A stretch of DNA of 42,859 nt from Thermoleophilia bacterium (GCA_016933475.1 JAFGAW010000037.1:1-42859), one strand, 5' to 3'; counted from the first letter of the stretch, positions 1 to 11,933 are shown. The notes: a model not told the origin generated them from the letters alone. Program-made: numbers and translations.

Positions 1-462
1 GACGCCATGCCGGAGACGGTGCGGCGCACGACCCTGGGCGAGCGCCGGCCCGGTGACGGCATCAACCTCGAGCGTGCGCTCACACTGCAGTCGCGCCTCG
101 GCGGCCACTTGGTCACCGGCCACATCGACGGCGTGGGCATCGTGCGCGCCGTGCGACGCGAGGACAACGCCCTGGTCGTCACCCTCGACGCCCCGCCGGA
201 GGTCTCCGCGGTGTCGGTGCCACAGGGCTCGGTCGCGCTCGACGGCGTGAGCCTCACGCTGGTCGCGGTCGAGGACCGCGAGGTGCGCGTCTCGCTGATC
301 CCGCACACGGCGGCGGCCACGACGCTGGCCGGGCTGGCCGCCGGGCGCCGGGTCAACCTCGAGGCCGACCTCATCGGCAAGTATGTACGCACGTTCCTCG
401 ACCGCGGTCGCGCGAGCGGGGGACTCACCTGGGACAAGCTGGCAGAAGCGGGGTTCGCATGA
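1..462 (+). CDS. ribE: Riboflavin synthase alpha chain (5' truncated by window; ATG at 7 is internal)
   Basis: Protein [27 protein letters not shown]...[13 protein letters not shown] matches the riboflavin synthase lumazine-binding repeat; adjacent ribBA and ribH. Confidence 0.93.
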   Translation, partial: DAMPETVRRTTLGERRPGDGINLERALTLQSRLGGHLVTGHIDGVGIVRAVRREDNALVVTLDAPPEVSAVSVPQGSVALDGVSLTLVAVEDREVRVSLIPHTAAATTLAGLAAGRRVNLEADLIGKYVRTFLDRGRASGGLTWDKLAEAGFA

Positions 463-1871
463 GTGGCACCGAAGGACTCAAGGCACACGAGGACGAGGCG
501 GCGGCCGCCCGGGGCCAGGCGCCCGACGGCAGCAGTGAAGGCGCCGACGTCGCGGGCGGGCGCGCCGGACTCGCGGGCGAAGGCGCCGACGTCGCGGGCG
601 AACGCGCCGATTCCATGGGCGAGCGCCCCGACGCCGACGTCTTCGGCTCGATCGAGGCGGCGCTCGACGACCTGCGCGAGGGCAAGATGGTCATCGTCTG
701 CGACGACGAGGATCGCGAGAACGAGGGCGACCTCACGATGGCGGCCCAGTTCGCCACCGCCGAGCGCATCAACTTCATGGCCAAGGAGGGGCGCGGCCTC
801 ATCTGCCTCTGCCTGACGCCGCAGCGCTGCGCCGAGCTCAACCTGCCGCCGATGGTCTCGCACAACGAGGCCCGCCTGCAGACCGCTTTCACGGTCTCCA
901 TCGAGGCGCGGGAGGGTGTGACGACGGGCATCTCGGCGGCCGACCGCGCGCACACGATCCAGGTGGCCATCGACCCGAGCTCGCGGCCCGCCGATCTCGT
1001 GCAGCCCGGCCACGTCTTCCCGCTCATGGCGAAGCCCGGCGGGGTCCTCGAGCGGAGCGGGCAGACCGAGGCCGGCGTCGACCTCGCCCGGCTCGCCGGC
1101 CTCATCCCCGCGGGGGTCATCTGCGAGATCATGAACGACGACGGGACGATGGCGCGCGTCAACGACCTGATTCCTTACGCGCGCCGCCACGGTCTCAAGA
1201 TCATCACCGTCGCCGACCTCATCAAGTACCGGCGGCGCAACGAGAAGCTCGTCCGCCGCGCGGCGACCGTCGCCCTGCCCACGCGCTACGGCGAGTTCAA
1301 GGCGATAGGCTACGAGTCGGTCGTCGACGGCGCCCATCACGTGGCCATCGTCAAGGGCGACGTCGCGGGGCGGCACGACGTGCTCGTGCGGGTGCACTCG
1401 GAGTGCCTGACGGGGGACGTCTTCGGCTCGCTGCGCTGCGACTGCGGCGACCAACTCGCCGAGGCCCTCTGCCGCATCGAGGAGGAGGGCGCCGGCGTCG
1501 TCCTGTACATGCGCCAGGAGGGGCGCGGCATCGGGCTGATCAACAAGCTCAAGGCCTACGCCCTGCAGGAGGGAGGCCTCGACACGGTCGAGGCCAACGT
1601 CGAGCTCGGCTTCGCCCCCGACCTGCGCGACTACGGCATCGGGGCGCAGATCCTCGCCGACCTCGGTCTCTCGACGATCCGCATCATGACCAACAACCCG
1701 AAGAAGATCGTCGCCCTCGAGGGGTACGGACTGACCGTGACCGGCCGGGTCGCGATCGAGGCGACGCCGCGCCCCGACAACATCTGCTACCTGCGCACCA
1801 AGCGCGACAAGATGGGGCACCTGCTCGAGCACGACGACCTCTTCGAGCCCGACGAGGGTCTCGAGGGCTGA
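459..1871 (+). CDS. ribBA: Bifunctional 3,4-dihydroxy-2-butanone 4-phosphate synthase / GTP cyclohydrolase II
   Basis: [15 protein letters not shown] (RibB) and [21 protein letters not shown]...RQEGRGIGL (RibA) motifs. Confidence 0.97.
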   Translation: MSGTEGLKAHEDEAAAARGQAPDGSSEGADVAGGRAGLAGEGADVAGERADSMGERPDADVFGSIEAALDDLREGKMVIVCDDEDRENEGDLTMAAQFATAERINFMAKEGRGLICLCLTPQRCAELNLPPMVSHNEARLQTAFTVSIEAREGVTTGISAADRAHTIQVAIDPSSRPADLVQPGHVFPLMAKPGGVLERSGQTEAGVDLARLAGLIPAGVICEIMNDDGTMARVNDLIPYARRHGLKIITVADLIKYRRRNEKLVRRAATVALPTRYGEFKAIGYESVVDGAHHVAIVKGDVAGRHDVLVRVHSECLTGDVFGSLRCDCGDQLAEALCRIEEEGAGVVLYMRQEGRGIGLINKLKAYALQEGGLDTVEANVELGFAPDLRDYGIGAQILADLGLSTIRIMTNNPKKIVALEGYGLTVTGRVAIEATPRPDNICYLRTKRDKMGHLLEHDDLFEPDEGLEG

Positions 1872-1915
1872 GGCCTCCGCGAGCCCGGTCACAGGACGAA
1901 CGAAAGGACACAGGC

Positions 1916-2380
<465 letters not shown>

Positions 2381-2443
2381 CGCTCCGCGGCCGGCCAGGC
2401 GAGACCGACCGGGTGTTCAGGCGATGACTCCGCGAGGTCGCCG

Positions 2444-3841
2444 ATGACGGAGCACCGGCTCCGCGCGAGGGCCCTCGACGTCGAGGGCTGCGCTGCCGTG
2501 CACCGTGCGACGCTCGACGTCCTCGCGACGACCGGCGTCGAGGTCCGCCACGACAAGGCCCTCACCCTGCTGGTCGCGGCCGGCGCGCGCGTCGAGGGCA
2601 CGAGGGTCCGCATCCCGGCGGCGCTGGTCGAGCAGGCCCTGGCGACCGCGCCGCGCAGCGTGATGATCGCCGCGCGCGGCGGCGGCGAGCCCCTGCGCCT
2701 CGAGACGGGGGCCACGTACTACGGCACGGGGTCGGATTGCATCTTCGTCCTCGGTCCGGGTGCGCGCGACCGGCGCCCCGCGACCCTCGCCGACGTCGAG
2801 GCCATGGCGGCCCTGCAGGAGAAGCTGCCCGACATCGACTTCGTCATGTCGATGGCGCACCCGCACGAGCTGGCGGCCGACCTCGCGCCGGTGGCGCAGT
2901 TCGCCGCCATGCTGCGCGGCACCTCGAAGCCGCTCCTCATGGTCCCCGAGGACGCGACGCACCTCGAGCGCTTCACGGAGATGGCGGCGGCGTGCGGTGC
3001 GTCTGACAGCTGGGCGCTCTACGCGATGCCCACGCCGCCGCTCGTGCACGGCCGGGAGTCCGCCGACCGGCTGGTGCGCTGCGCCGAGCTCGGCGTGCCG
3101 ATGGTGTACGCGACCGCGTTACTCCAGGGGGCGACCGCGCCGGCCTCTCCGGCCGGCTTCCTCGTCGTGGCCAACGCGGAGATGCTGAGCGGGCTCGTGA
3201 TCACCCAGCTGGCCGCGCCTGGCGCGCCGTTCGTCTACGGTGTGGCCCAGGGCGCGATGAACCCGCGCTCGGGTCTGGTCGTCTACTGCGGCCCGGAGGA
3301 GATGGCGGTCCAGCAGGCGTCGGCGGACCTCGCCCGCCACTATGGGCTGCCCTCTTTCGGCAACGGCGGCTGCTCCGACTCGATGATGCTCGACGAACAG
3401 TGGGCGCTCGAGGCCGGCGTGACGCTCCTCCAGGCCGCCCTGTCGGGGGTGACGCTGCTGCACGACCTCGGCTACGTCGCCTCGGGGACGGCTTCGTCGT
3501 TCGAGGCCGTCGTCGCGATGGACGAGCTCGTGCGCTACGTGAAGGCCTACCTGCGCGGCGTCACGGTCGACGAGGAGTCCCTCGCCGTCGGCGAGATCGC
3601 CGCCGTCGGCCCGGGCGGCACGCACCTGGCACGCAGGTACTCGCGGCAGCACTATCGCGACTACTTCATGCCGCGGCTCATTGCCCAGGAGTCCCACGAA
3701 GCCTGGCAGGCGGCTGGAGCGCGGTCGCTGCTGGACCGCGTCGCCGAGCGCACGCGCGACCTCCGCGAGAGCGAGCCGTCGTATCGACTCGACGCCGGCG
3801 CCCTGCGGGCGCTCGACGACCTCGTGGCAGGGGCGCGCTGA
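2444..3841 (+). CDS. Trimethylamine methyltransferase (MttB) superfamily protein, non-pyrrolysine type
   Basis: Full-length MttB-like sequence (TGVEVRHDKAL..., FGNGGCSDSMMLDEQWALEAGVTLLQAALSGVTLLHDLGYVASG); no in-frame TAG. Confidence 0.85.
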   Translation: MTEHRLRARALDVEGCAAVHRATLDVLATTGVEVRHDKALTLLVAAGARVEGTRVRIPAALVEQALATAPRSVMIAARGGGEPLRLETGATYYGTGSDCIFVLGPGARDRRPATLADVEAMAALQEKLPDIDFVMSMAHPHELAADLAPVAQFAAMLRGTSKPLLMVPEDATHLERFTEMAAACGASDSWALYAMPTPPLVHGRESADRLVRCAELGVPMVYATALLQGATAPASPAGFLVVANAEMLSGLVITQLAAPGAPFVYGVAQGAMNPRSGLVVYCGPEEMAVQQASADLARHYGLPSFGNGGCSDSMMLDEQWALEAGVTLLQAALSGVTLLHDLGYVASGTASSFEAVVAMDELVRYVKAYLRGVTVDEESLAVGEIAAVGPGGTHLARRYSRQHYRDYFMPRLIAQESHEAWQAAGARSLLDRVAERTRDLRESEPSYRLDAGALRALDDLVAGAR

Positions 3842-3865
3842 CGGGGCGCCTCGCGTGCCCGGTGA

Positions 3866-5329
<1,464 letters not shown>

Positions 5330-5511
5330 GGGCGTCGCCCGGTATCAGGTTCGCGCGTGGCCTTGATCGCCCCGCGTCTCACAGGTCTCGTTGCGCGGCG
5401 TCGGTGGCTGCGGACGAATGGTAGTTTTACACCGTGCAAACATGGGAAAGCCACACCATCATCGTTCCGCCAAGAGAACCCACATCGATGCCGCACACAA
5501 GGGAGACCCGT

Positions 5512-6156
5512 ATGAAGGCCACCGCCCAGCCTGCCGCCAAGCTGAGGCTCGTGCTGTTGCTGTTCGCCATGATCTCTGCTGCGCTGCTCACACTGTCGGT
5601 CGTCACGGCCGACGCCCATGCCGCCCTGTGGCGCCTGGACGACTGGGGCGCGACGAACGTCCGCACCGACCCTGACACGACGACGCTGCTGTTCAGCGCC
5701 GGGATCATCCCGCTGCCCATGGCGCCGACCACGGTCACGCCCACGGTGGACGCCGCGAGGTACCGCAATCCGATCACCGGCGGCCGCCTCGACTCCAAGA
5801 CGCTCGCCGGGAAGATCCGTCACTCGGGTGGCATCCTGCTCGCACGGCGCAACGCCGACAACACGTGGACCTCTCTGAGTCTCGAACGCTTCACCATCCG
5901 GATCGACGGCACACCGGATCTGACGGCGCTCGTGGCCGGCACGGTCCGCGTGCCCATCGCCACTCTCGACCTGTCGGCTGCCAGGATCACCACGGTCCGG
6001 GAGCACGGCCACATCTACCTGAAGATCGCCAACGTCGGCGTCACGCTCAACAAGACGGCGACGGACGCGATCGAGGCGACGTTCTTCGGCGGGGACGACG
6101 TGCTCCCCGACGAGGTGAAGCTCGGTACCGCCAGAGTCTTTGCCAGGACGATCTAG
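5512..6156 (+). CDS. Secreted protein, HtaA-like domain
   Basis: N-terminal signal peptide (MKATAQPAAKLRLVLLLFAMISAALLTLSVVTADAHA); ITGGRLDSKTLAGKIRHSGGI...VPIATLDLS...VGVTLN resembles HtaA-like secreted proteins by pattern only. Confidence 0.6.
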   Translation: MKATAQPAAKLRLVLLLFAMISAALLTLSVVTADAHAALWRLDDWGATNVRTDPDTTTLLFSAGIIPLPMAPTTVTPTVDAARYRNPITGGRLDSKTLAGKIRHSGGILLARRNADNTWTSLSLERFTIRIDGTPDLTALVAGTVRVPIATLDLSAARITTVREHGHIYLKIANVGVTLNKTATDAIEATFFGGDDVLPDEVKLGTARVFARTI

Positions 6157-6177
6157 CCTGAAGACAGAACCTCGTGA

Positions 6178-6212
6178 GTGCCGCCCCGTCATCGCATCGA
6201 GGCGGGCGGCAC
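6178..6212 (+). terminator. Stem-loop downstream of the secreted protein gene
   Basis: GTGCCGCCC (6178-6186) / GGGCGGCAC (6204-6212); no T-run. Confidence 0.5.
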
Positions 6213-6226
6213 GGGAACGGTGACGA

Positions 6227-6256
6227 GACGGGCGGCGCCTGACGGCGCCGCTCGTC
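6227..6256. repeat. Inverted repeat, 13-bp arms with one G/T, 4-nt loop TGAC
   Basis: GACGGGCGGCGCC / GGCGCCGCTCGTC. Confidence 0.7.
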
Positions 6257-6313
6257 GCACGCTCAGCGTTGGTCAGTTCGCCCTCCGCGCCGAGACGAGG
6301 GCGACGATCACGC

Positions 6314-6348
6314 GCGAGGCCCGCTGCCCCCGCGGCAGCGGGCCTCGC
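6314..6348. repeat. Perfect inverted repeat, 15-bp arms, 5-nt loop CCCGC
   Basis: GCGAGGCCCGCTGCC / GGCAGCGGGCCTCGC. Confidence 0.85.
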
Positions 6349-6565
6349 TGGCGGGCGGCGCGGGCTGACGTACCAGTCGGCCCGCCCTCGGCTCGCCGAC
6401 GTCACGGGAAGGGTACGTAGAGGTTCGCCGCGCAAGGCGCTGAGACAGCTGGAGTGAGGCGCTGAACGCGTGGGCTACGGCGCGTGCCAGCCGCCCGAGG
6501 CGGGGACGGCGGCCACGCTCGGCGGGCCTACGCCATCTGACGCCGTTAGGAGACTACTGGGGCCG

Positions 6566-6757
6566 CTAGACTGCCTTGCGGACGCGGCCCGACTTGAGGC
6601 AGCGGGCGCAGACGTAGGCCATCTGCGGGCGACCGTCGACGAGCACGCGGACGCGCTGCAGGTTGGGCTGGAAGAGGCGCTTGGTGGCACGGTTCGAGTG
6701 GCTGCGGCTGTTGCCCACGACGGGCGCTTTGCCACAGGTGAGACAGACTTTGGACAT
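6566..6757 (-). CDS. rpmB: 50S ribosomal protein L28
   Basis: MSKVCLTCGKAPVVGNSRSHSNRATKRLFQPNLQRVRV. Confidence 0.97.
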   Translation of the reverse strand: MSKVCLTCGKAPVVGNSRSHSNRATKRLFQPNLQRVRVLVDGRPQMAYVCARCLKSGRVRKAV

Positions 6758-6793
6758 CAGGTATCCCTTGGCTTGATAGCGGGCAGGCGCGAA

Positions 6794-6823
6794 ATTATGC
6801 TACACGCGGACGTCGGGACGCAA
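6794..6823 (-). promoter_or_regulatory. Candidate promoter of rpmB (TTGCGT-18-CATAAT on minus strand)
   Basis: Reverse complement gives TTGCGT (6818-6823) and CATAAT (6794-6799) with an 18-nt spacer. Confidence 0.55.
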
Positions 6824-6916
6824 ACGCAAGCTCCCGACGCCTTGTCGTTGGGGGGAGCGGTGACCGGGTCCGACAAACATCTGCCCGTTCTTCAACACCC
6901 AGAGGCCGGGAGCCTG

Positions 6917-6922
6917 TAGACT
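6917..6922 (+). promoter_or_regulatory. Candidate -10 element (TAGACT) 7 nt before ATG: leaderless start
   Basis: TAGACT ACGCGCC ATG; weak -35. Confidence 0.5.
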
Positions 6923-6929
6923 ACGCGCC

Positions 6930-7295
6930 ATGGCGAGCGGCGACCTGACACTGCCGATCGAGACCCCGGGTCCTCCCGGCGAGGTCGTCGTCGCCCCCGT
7001 GGTCGTCGCGAAGCTGGCCGGCGCCGCGGCGCGCTCCACCTACGGCGTGGTGCGCATGGAGTCGTCGCCGATGCGGCGCCTCGCCCGTTTCCTCAAGGGC
7101 TCGCTCACCGAGGGGGTCGAGGTCGAGGTCGAGGGCGAGGCCGTCACCATCGAGCTGCACGTGGCCATGGAGCGCGGGGTCAACCTCGCCCAGGTCACGG
7201 CCAACCTCCAGGAGCAGGTGCGCTACCAGGTCGAGGGCGTCGCCGGTGTGCCGGTGGACGAGATCAACGTCAGGGTCGAGGACCTCGAAGACTGA
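6930..7295 (+). CDS. Asp23/Gls24 family protein (DUF322)
   Basis: GEVVVAPVVVAKLAGAAARSTYGVVRM...VEGEAVTIELHVAMERGVNLAQVTANLQEQVRYQVE. Confidence 0.92.
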   Translation: MASGDLTLPIETPGPPGEVVVAPVVVAKLAGAAARSTYGVVRMESSPMRRLARFLKGSLTEGVEVEVEGEAVTIELHVAMERGVNLAQVTANLQEQVRYQVEGVAGVPVDEINVRVEDLED

Positions 7296-8914
7296 TGGTC
7301 CGCGCCATCGCCATCGCCGCGATCGAGGCCGCGCTCGCCGCCGTCGAGGCCGAGCGCCAGCTCATCAACGACCTCAACGTGTACCCGGTCCCCGACGGCG
7401 ACACCGGCACCAACCTGGCCCTGACCGTGCGTGCCGTGCTCGACGAGCTCGAGCAGAGCGACGCCGAGGGCATCCCCGGGGTCGCCGCCGCGGTCACGAA
7501 GGGTTCGCTCATGGGCGCGCGCGGCAACTCGGGCGTGATCCTCTCCCAGGTCGTGCGCGGCGTGTGCGAGGTCTGGGGCACGTCGGGCAGTCTCGACGTG
7601 CGTGTCGTCAAGGAGGCGCTCGACGCCGGCCAGGCGGCTGCGTATCGCGCCGTCAAGGAGCCGGTCGAAGGCACCATGCTCACCGTGATCCGCGAGATGG
7701 CGATCGCCGCGCAGGCGATGCCCGACAGCCTCGGCCTCGAGACGCTGCTCGCCGCCGTCGACGAGGCGGGCAGCAGCGCCGTCGAGCGCACGACGAGTCA
7801 GCTGGCGGCGCTGCAGAAGGCGGGCGTCGTCGACGCCGGGGGCTACGGCCTGCTCGTGCTCTTCCGCGGGCTCGCCACCGGCATCGAGGAGCTGCTGCGC
7901 GGCGGCGGGGTCTCGACGCGCCCGCGCCGCGGGCGCCCGGTGGCGGTCACCTCGGCGGGTCTCGCCCTCGAGACCGAGAGCGAGCTGTCGCAGTACCGGT
8001 ACTGCACGAGCTTCCTCGTGCGCGGCGAAGGACTCGACGCGGCCGCGTTCGAGGTCTTCCTCGCCCCGCTCGGCGACAGCGCCCTCGTGGTCGGCGACGA
8101 GCACATGATGAAGGTGCACGTGCACGTCGACGACCCCGGCGTCGTGCTGTCGCGCGCGGTCGCCATGGGCGCCGTGGGCGAGATCGACATCAACGACATG
8201 CACGAGCAGACGCGGGCTCGCGACGAGCGCCTGCGCCACGACGCCGCGGGCGACGAGGCGGCGACGGTCGTCGTCGCCGTGGTCGCCGGCGAGGGCAACA
8301 AGCAGCTCTTCCGCGAGCTGGGCTGCGGGGCCATCGTCGACGGCGGGCAGTCCATGAACCCGAGCGCCGCCCAGCTCCTCGAGGCGGTCGAGGCGCTGGG
8401 GTGCGACGAGGTCGTGATCCTGCCCAACAACGGCAACGTGATCCTCACCGCCGAGCAGGCGGCGGGCATGAGCGCGCGTCACATCGCCGTCATCCCCTCG
8501 AGCTCGATCCCGGCCGGGCTCGCCGCCATGGTGGCCTTCGAGCCCGAGCGCGACGCGGTCGACAATGCGCGCCTCATGGAGGAGGCGATCGACGGCATCC
8601 AGAGCGCCGAGATCACCTACGCCGTGCGCGACTCCGAGGTCGACGGTGTCGAGGTGCGCGAGGGCCAGGCGATCGGCATCGTCGACGGCACGCTCGTGGC
8701 GGCCGGTGATGCGGTCGACGAGGTCTTCGGGCGCGTGCTCGAGACCCTCGCCGCCAACGGCGCCGACCAGCTCACGGTCCTCACTTCGCTCAACGGGTCG
8801 GGCACGACGCCGGCACGGCTCGGCGAACTCGCCGCCCGGGTCGCGCCCGACCTCGAGCTGCACGTGTACGACGGTGGACAGCCCCTGTACCCGATCCTGG
8901 TGAGTGCCGAATGA
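7295..8914 (+). CDS. DAK2/DhaL-domain protein, fatty acid kinase catalytic subunit FakA-like
   Basis: LNVYPVPDGDTGTNLALT...KGSLMGARGNSGVILSQ; followed by a DegV gene. Confidence 0.93.
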   Translation: MVRAIAIAAIEAALAAVEAERQLINDLNVYPVPDGDTGTNLALTVRAVLDELEQSDAEGIPGVAAAVTKGSLMGARGNSGVILSQVVRGVCEVWGTSGSLDVRVVKEALDAGQAAAYRAVKEPVEGTMLTVIREMAIAAQAMPDSLGLETLLAAVDEAGSSAVERTTSQLAALQKAGVVDAGGYGLLVLFRGLATGIEELLRGGGVSTRPRRGRPVAVTSAGLALETESELSQYRYCTSFLVRGEGLDAAAFEVFLAPLGDSALVVGDEHMMKVHVHVDDPGVVLSRAVAMGAVGEIDINDMHEQTRARDERLRHDAAGDEAATVVVAVVAGEGNKQLFRELGCGAIVDGGQSMNPSAAQLLEAVEALGCDEVVILPNNGNVILTAEQAAGMSARHIAVIPSSSIPAGLAAMVAFEPERDAVDNARLMEEAIDGIQSAEITYAVRDSEVDGVEVREGQAIGIVDGTLVAAGDAVDEVFGRVLETLAANGADQLTVLTSLNGSGTTPARLGELAARVAPDLELHVYDGGQPLYPILVSAE

Positions 8915-9774
8915 GCGAACCTCTCCTCACACTCGATAACACGGCGATAGTGCTCGACTCGACCTGCGACGCGCCCGAGGGTTTCTTCGAGCGCGACGGC
9001 CTCTTCATGGTGCCGTTGCGCGTGCACTTCGGCGACGAGAGCTTCCGCGACGGCGTCGACCTCGGGCACGACGAGTTCTTCGCCAAGCTCGAGGGCTCTG
9101 AGGTGCTGCCGACGACCTCGCAGCCGACCGACGCCGAGTTCGCCGCCGCCTTCGAAGAGGCGCGGCGCCACTACGAGCACGTGTTCTCGCTGCACATCTC
9201 GCGCAAGATGAGCGGCACCTTCCAGGCCGCCGAGCGCGCCGCCCAGGGTTTCGACGGGGTCGAGGTCTACGACCTCAAGACGGTGTCGGCGGCGATGGCG
9301 ATGTGCGCTGAGCGCCTGCGCGCCCGCCTCGAGCCCGGCTGCACGCTCGCCGAGGCGCGCGCGTACATCGAGCACTTCGCCGCCCACAGCCAGCTCCTCG
9401 TCCACGCCGCGACCCTCGAGTACCTCCGCCGCGGCGGGCGCATCGGCAGGGCCGCCTCGCTGGTCGGCGGCGTCTTCGACATCAAGCCGCTCATCTACTG
9501 CCTCGACGGCGAGCTCACGCCGTACGCCAAGGTCCGCGGCCAGAAGAAGGCGTTCGCCGCCATGGAGCGCTTCCTCGACGAGCACAGCACGCCCGACGAC
9601 GAGCTGCACTACTGTCTGATCGACGCGCTCAACCCCGAGGAGATCACTCTCGTGGACGAGCTGATCAAGCGCGCGCGTCCGAAGGCGCACTTCCACTTCC
9701 GCGGCCGCGTCGGGGCGGTCGTGGGCACCCACATCGGCCCCGGCACGACCGCCTTTGCACTGATCGTCGAGTGA
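8911..9774 (+). CDS. DegV family protein (FakB-like fatty acid binding)
   Basis: IVLDSTCDAP...TTSQPTDAEF...LSLHISRKMSGTFQAA; LEYLRRGGRIG. Confidence 0.94.
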   Translation: MSEPLLTLDNTAIVLDSTCDAPEGFFERDGLFMVPLRVHFGDESFRDGVDLGHDEFFAKLEGSEVLPTTSQPTDAEFAAAFEEARRHYEHVFSLHISRKMSGTFQAAERAAQGFDGVEVYDLKTVSAAMAMCAERLRARLEPGCTLAEARAYIEHFAAHSQLLVHAATLEYLRRGGRIGRAASLVGGVFDIKPLIYCLDGELTPYAKVRGQKKAFAAMERFLDEHSTPDDELHYCLIDALNPEEITLVDELIKRARPKAHFHFRGRVGAVVGTHIGPGTTAFALIVE

Positions 9775-11933
9775 CCGGGGAGACACTCCCGCTGCGCTTC
9801 GGGGGCGGCCGGTACGAAGACCGGCCGCCCGCCCCGAGGCTCTCCCTCGACCCCTCCGCTCTCGCTGCACCGCTCTCGTCGCTCGAGGGCGTCACGCCGG
9901 CCGTTGCCCGCCGCCTCGAGGGGTTCGGGCTCGTGACCGTCGGCGATCTCGTGCGCCACTACCCGCGCCGCTACGACGACTTCCGCCAGCGCAAGCAGAT
10001 ACGCGAGCTGCGTATCGACGAGGAGGCCACGGTGCGCGGCGTCGTGGAGCGCGTGCGCGCCGACCGCACGGCGCGCCGCAAGGTACGCGTGGTGAAGGCG
10101 CTCGTGCGCGACGCCACCGGCGCCGTCGAGGCCGTGTGGTTCAACCAGGGGTACCTCACACGGGTCCTCACCGAGGGCGCCCATCTGAGCGTCCGCGGCA
10201 CGTACCGGCCCGTCGGCGGGCGGCCGCAGTTCGTCGTTCGCAGTCACGAGATCCTCGAGGAGGACGAGGGGGAGGGCGTCCACACGGAGGGCGTCGTCGC
10301 CGTGTACCCGGCCAGCGAGCAGGTCTCGGCGCGACTGTTGCGCTCCCTGGTGCGACGCGCGGTGCCGGTGATGCGACGCCTGCGCGACCCGCTGCCCGCC
10401 GCCCTGCGCGTCGCCGAGGGTCTGCCCTCGCACCGCGAGGCCACACTGGCCGCGCACCTGCCCTCCGGGCTCGAGGAGGCCGAGCTCGCGCGCGAGCGCC
10501 TCGTCCTCGAGGAGCTGCTCCTCATGCAACTCGGCCTGCTGGCCCACAAGCGCGAGCAGCAGGAGCGGGTACGGGCGCGCCCGCTGCCGGCGCCGGGCGT
10601 GCTGAGCACGGGTTTCGTCGCCGGCCTGCCCTTCGCGCTGACCGCGCACCAGCAGGCCGCTCTCGAGGAGATCGACCGCGACCTCGGCCGCGCGCAGCCG
10701 ATGCGACGGCTCCTGCAGGGTGACGTAGGCTCGGGCAAGACGGTCGTCGCCCTCTACTGCCTGCTGCGCGCCGCCGAGGCCGGGCTGCAGGGCGCGCTGA
10801 TGGCACCGACCGAGACGCTCGCGTTGCAGCACGCCCACACCGCGGCCCGCCTCTGCGGCGACGCCGTGCCGCTGGAGGTGCTGACGGCGGCGCTCGGGGC
10901 GCGCGAGCGCCGGGAGGCGCTCGGGCGCCTCGCCGCCGGCGGGCCGCAGCTCGTCATCGGCACGCACGCGCTGCTCACCGGGGACGTCGTCTTCCCGGCG
11001 CTCGGCGTGCTCGTCGTCGACGAGCAGCACCGTTTCGGCGTGCGCCAGCGCGACGAGCTCGTGCGGCGCGGCGAGCACGACGGCCTCGCGCCGCACGTGC
11101 TGCACATGACGGCGACGCCGATCCCGAGGACCCTCGCCCTGACCGTGTACGGCGACCTCGACGTGACGACGATCGCCGGCGTGCCGGCGGGGCGCCAGCC
11201 GGTCACGACGCGGCTTGTCGACGAGGCGAAGCGCGCGGAGGGGTACGCCTTCGTCGCTCGCCAGCTGGACAAGGGCCGGCAGGCCTACGTCGTCTGCCCG
11301 GCCATCGACGAATCGGAGTCGATCGAGGCGGCGACGGCGATCGCCGAGGCCGAGCGGCTCGCCGCCGGTGAGTTTGCGCGCTACCGGGTCGCCGTCGTGC
11401 ACGGGCAGATGAAGCCGGCCGAGCGCGAGGCGGTGATGGCGGCCTTCACGGCCGGCGAGGTCGACGTGCTCGTCGCCACCAGTCTCATCGAGGTCGGCAT
11501 CGACGTGCCCAACGCGACCGTGATGATGGTCGAGGGAGCGGAGCGCTTCGGCCTCGCCCAGCTGCACCAGCTGCGCGGCCGCGTGGGGCGCGGGAGCGCA
11601 CGCTCCTACTGCCTGCTCTTCTCGAGCAGCGACACTCCGGGCGGGCAGGCGCGGCTCTCGGCCCTGCTCGACACGACCGACGGCTTCGAGCTCGCCGAGC
11701 GCGACCTCGAGCTGCGCGGGGAGGGCCAGCTCATGGGGGCGCGCCAGGCGGGCGCCGGCGACCTGCGCCTCGCCCGCCTGGCGCGCGACCGCGAGGCGCT
11801 CGTCCGGGCACGGGGCCTGGCAGAGCGTCTGCTCGGAGCCGACCCCGATCTCGCGGCCCCCCGGCACGGGCCCCTGCGCGCGGCCATGCGCGAGGCCTTC
11901 GGCACCGAGCTGGGCTGGCTGCTGAAGGCGTGA
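9771..11933 (+). CDS. recG: ATP-dependent DNA helicase RecG
   Basis: LLQGDVGSGKTVVA, VVDEQHRFGVRQR, HMTATPIPRTLALTVYGDLDV, LHQLRGRVGRG. Confidence 0.97.
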   Translation: MTGETLPLRFGGGRYEDRPPAPRLSLDPSALAAPLSSLEGVTPAVARRLEGFGLVTVGDLVRHYPRRYDDFRQRKQIRELRIDEEATVRGVVERVRADRTARRKVRVVKALVRDATGAVEAVWFNQGYLTRVLTEGAHLSVRGTYRPVGGRPQFVVRSHEILEEDEGEGVHTEGVVAVYPASEQVSARLLRSLVRRAVPVMRRLRDPLPAALRVAEGLPSHREATLAAHLPSGLEEAELARERLVLEELLLMQLGLLAHKREQQERVRARPLPAPGVLSTGFVAGLPFALTAHQQAALEEIDRDLGRAQPMRRLLQGDVGSGKTVVALYCLLRAAEAGLQGALMAPTETLALQHAHTAARLCGDAVPLEVLTAALGARERREALGRLAAGGPQLVIGTHALLTGDVVFPALGVLVVDEQHRFGVRQRDELVRRGEHDGLAPHVLHMTATPIPRTLALTVYGDLDVTTIAGVPAGRQPVTTRLVDEAKRAEGYAFVARQLDKGRQAYVVCPAIDESESIEAATAIAEAERLAAGEFARYRVAVVHGQMKPAEREAVMAAFTAGEVDVLVATSLIEVGIDVPNATVMMVEGAERFGLAQLHQLRGRVGRGSARSYCLLFSSSDTPGGQARLSALLDTTDGFELAERDLELRGEGQLMGARQAGAGDLRLARLARDREALVRARGLAERLLGADPDLAAPRHGPLRAAMREAFGTELGWLLKA

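Noticed and set aside
2444-3841. Pyrrolysine-containing MttB
   Set aside because: No in-frame TAG; the ORF is continuous and ends in TGA.
6400-6560. Riboswitch or structured sRNA (CTGAGA-like and GGTTCG-like fragments)
   Set aside because: Fragments do not fit TPP or tRNA consensus; kept only as an unexplained spacer.
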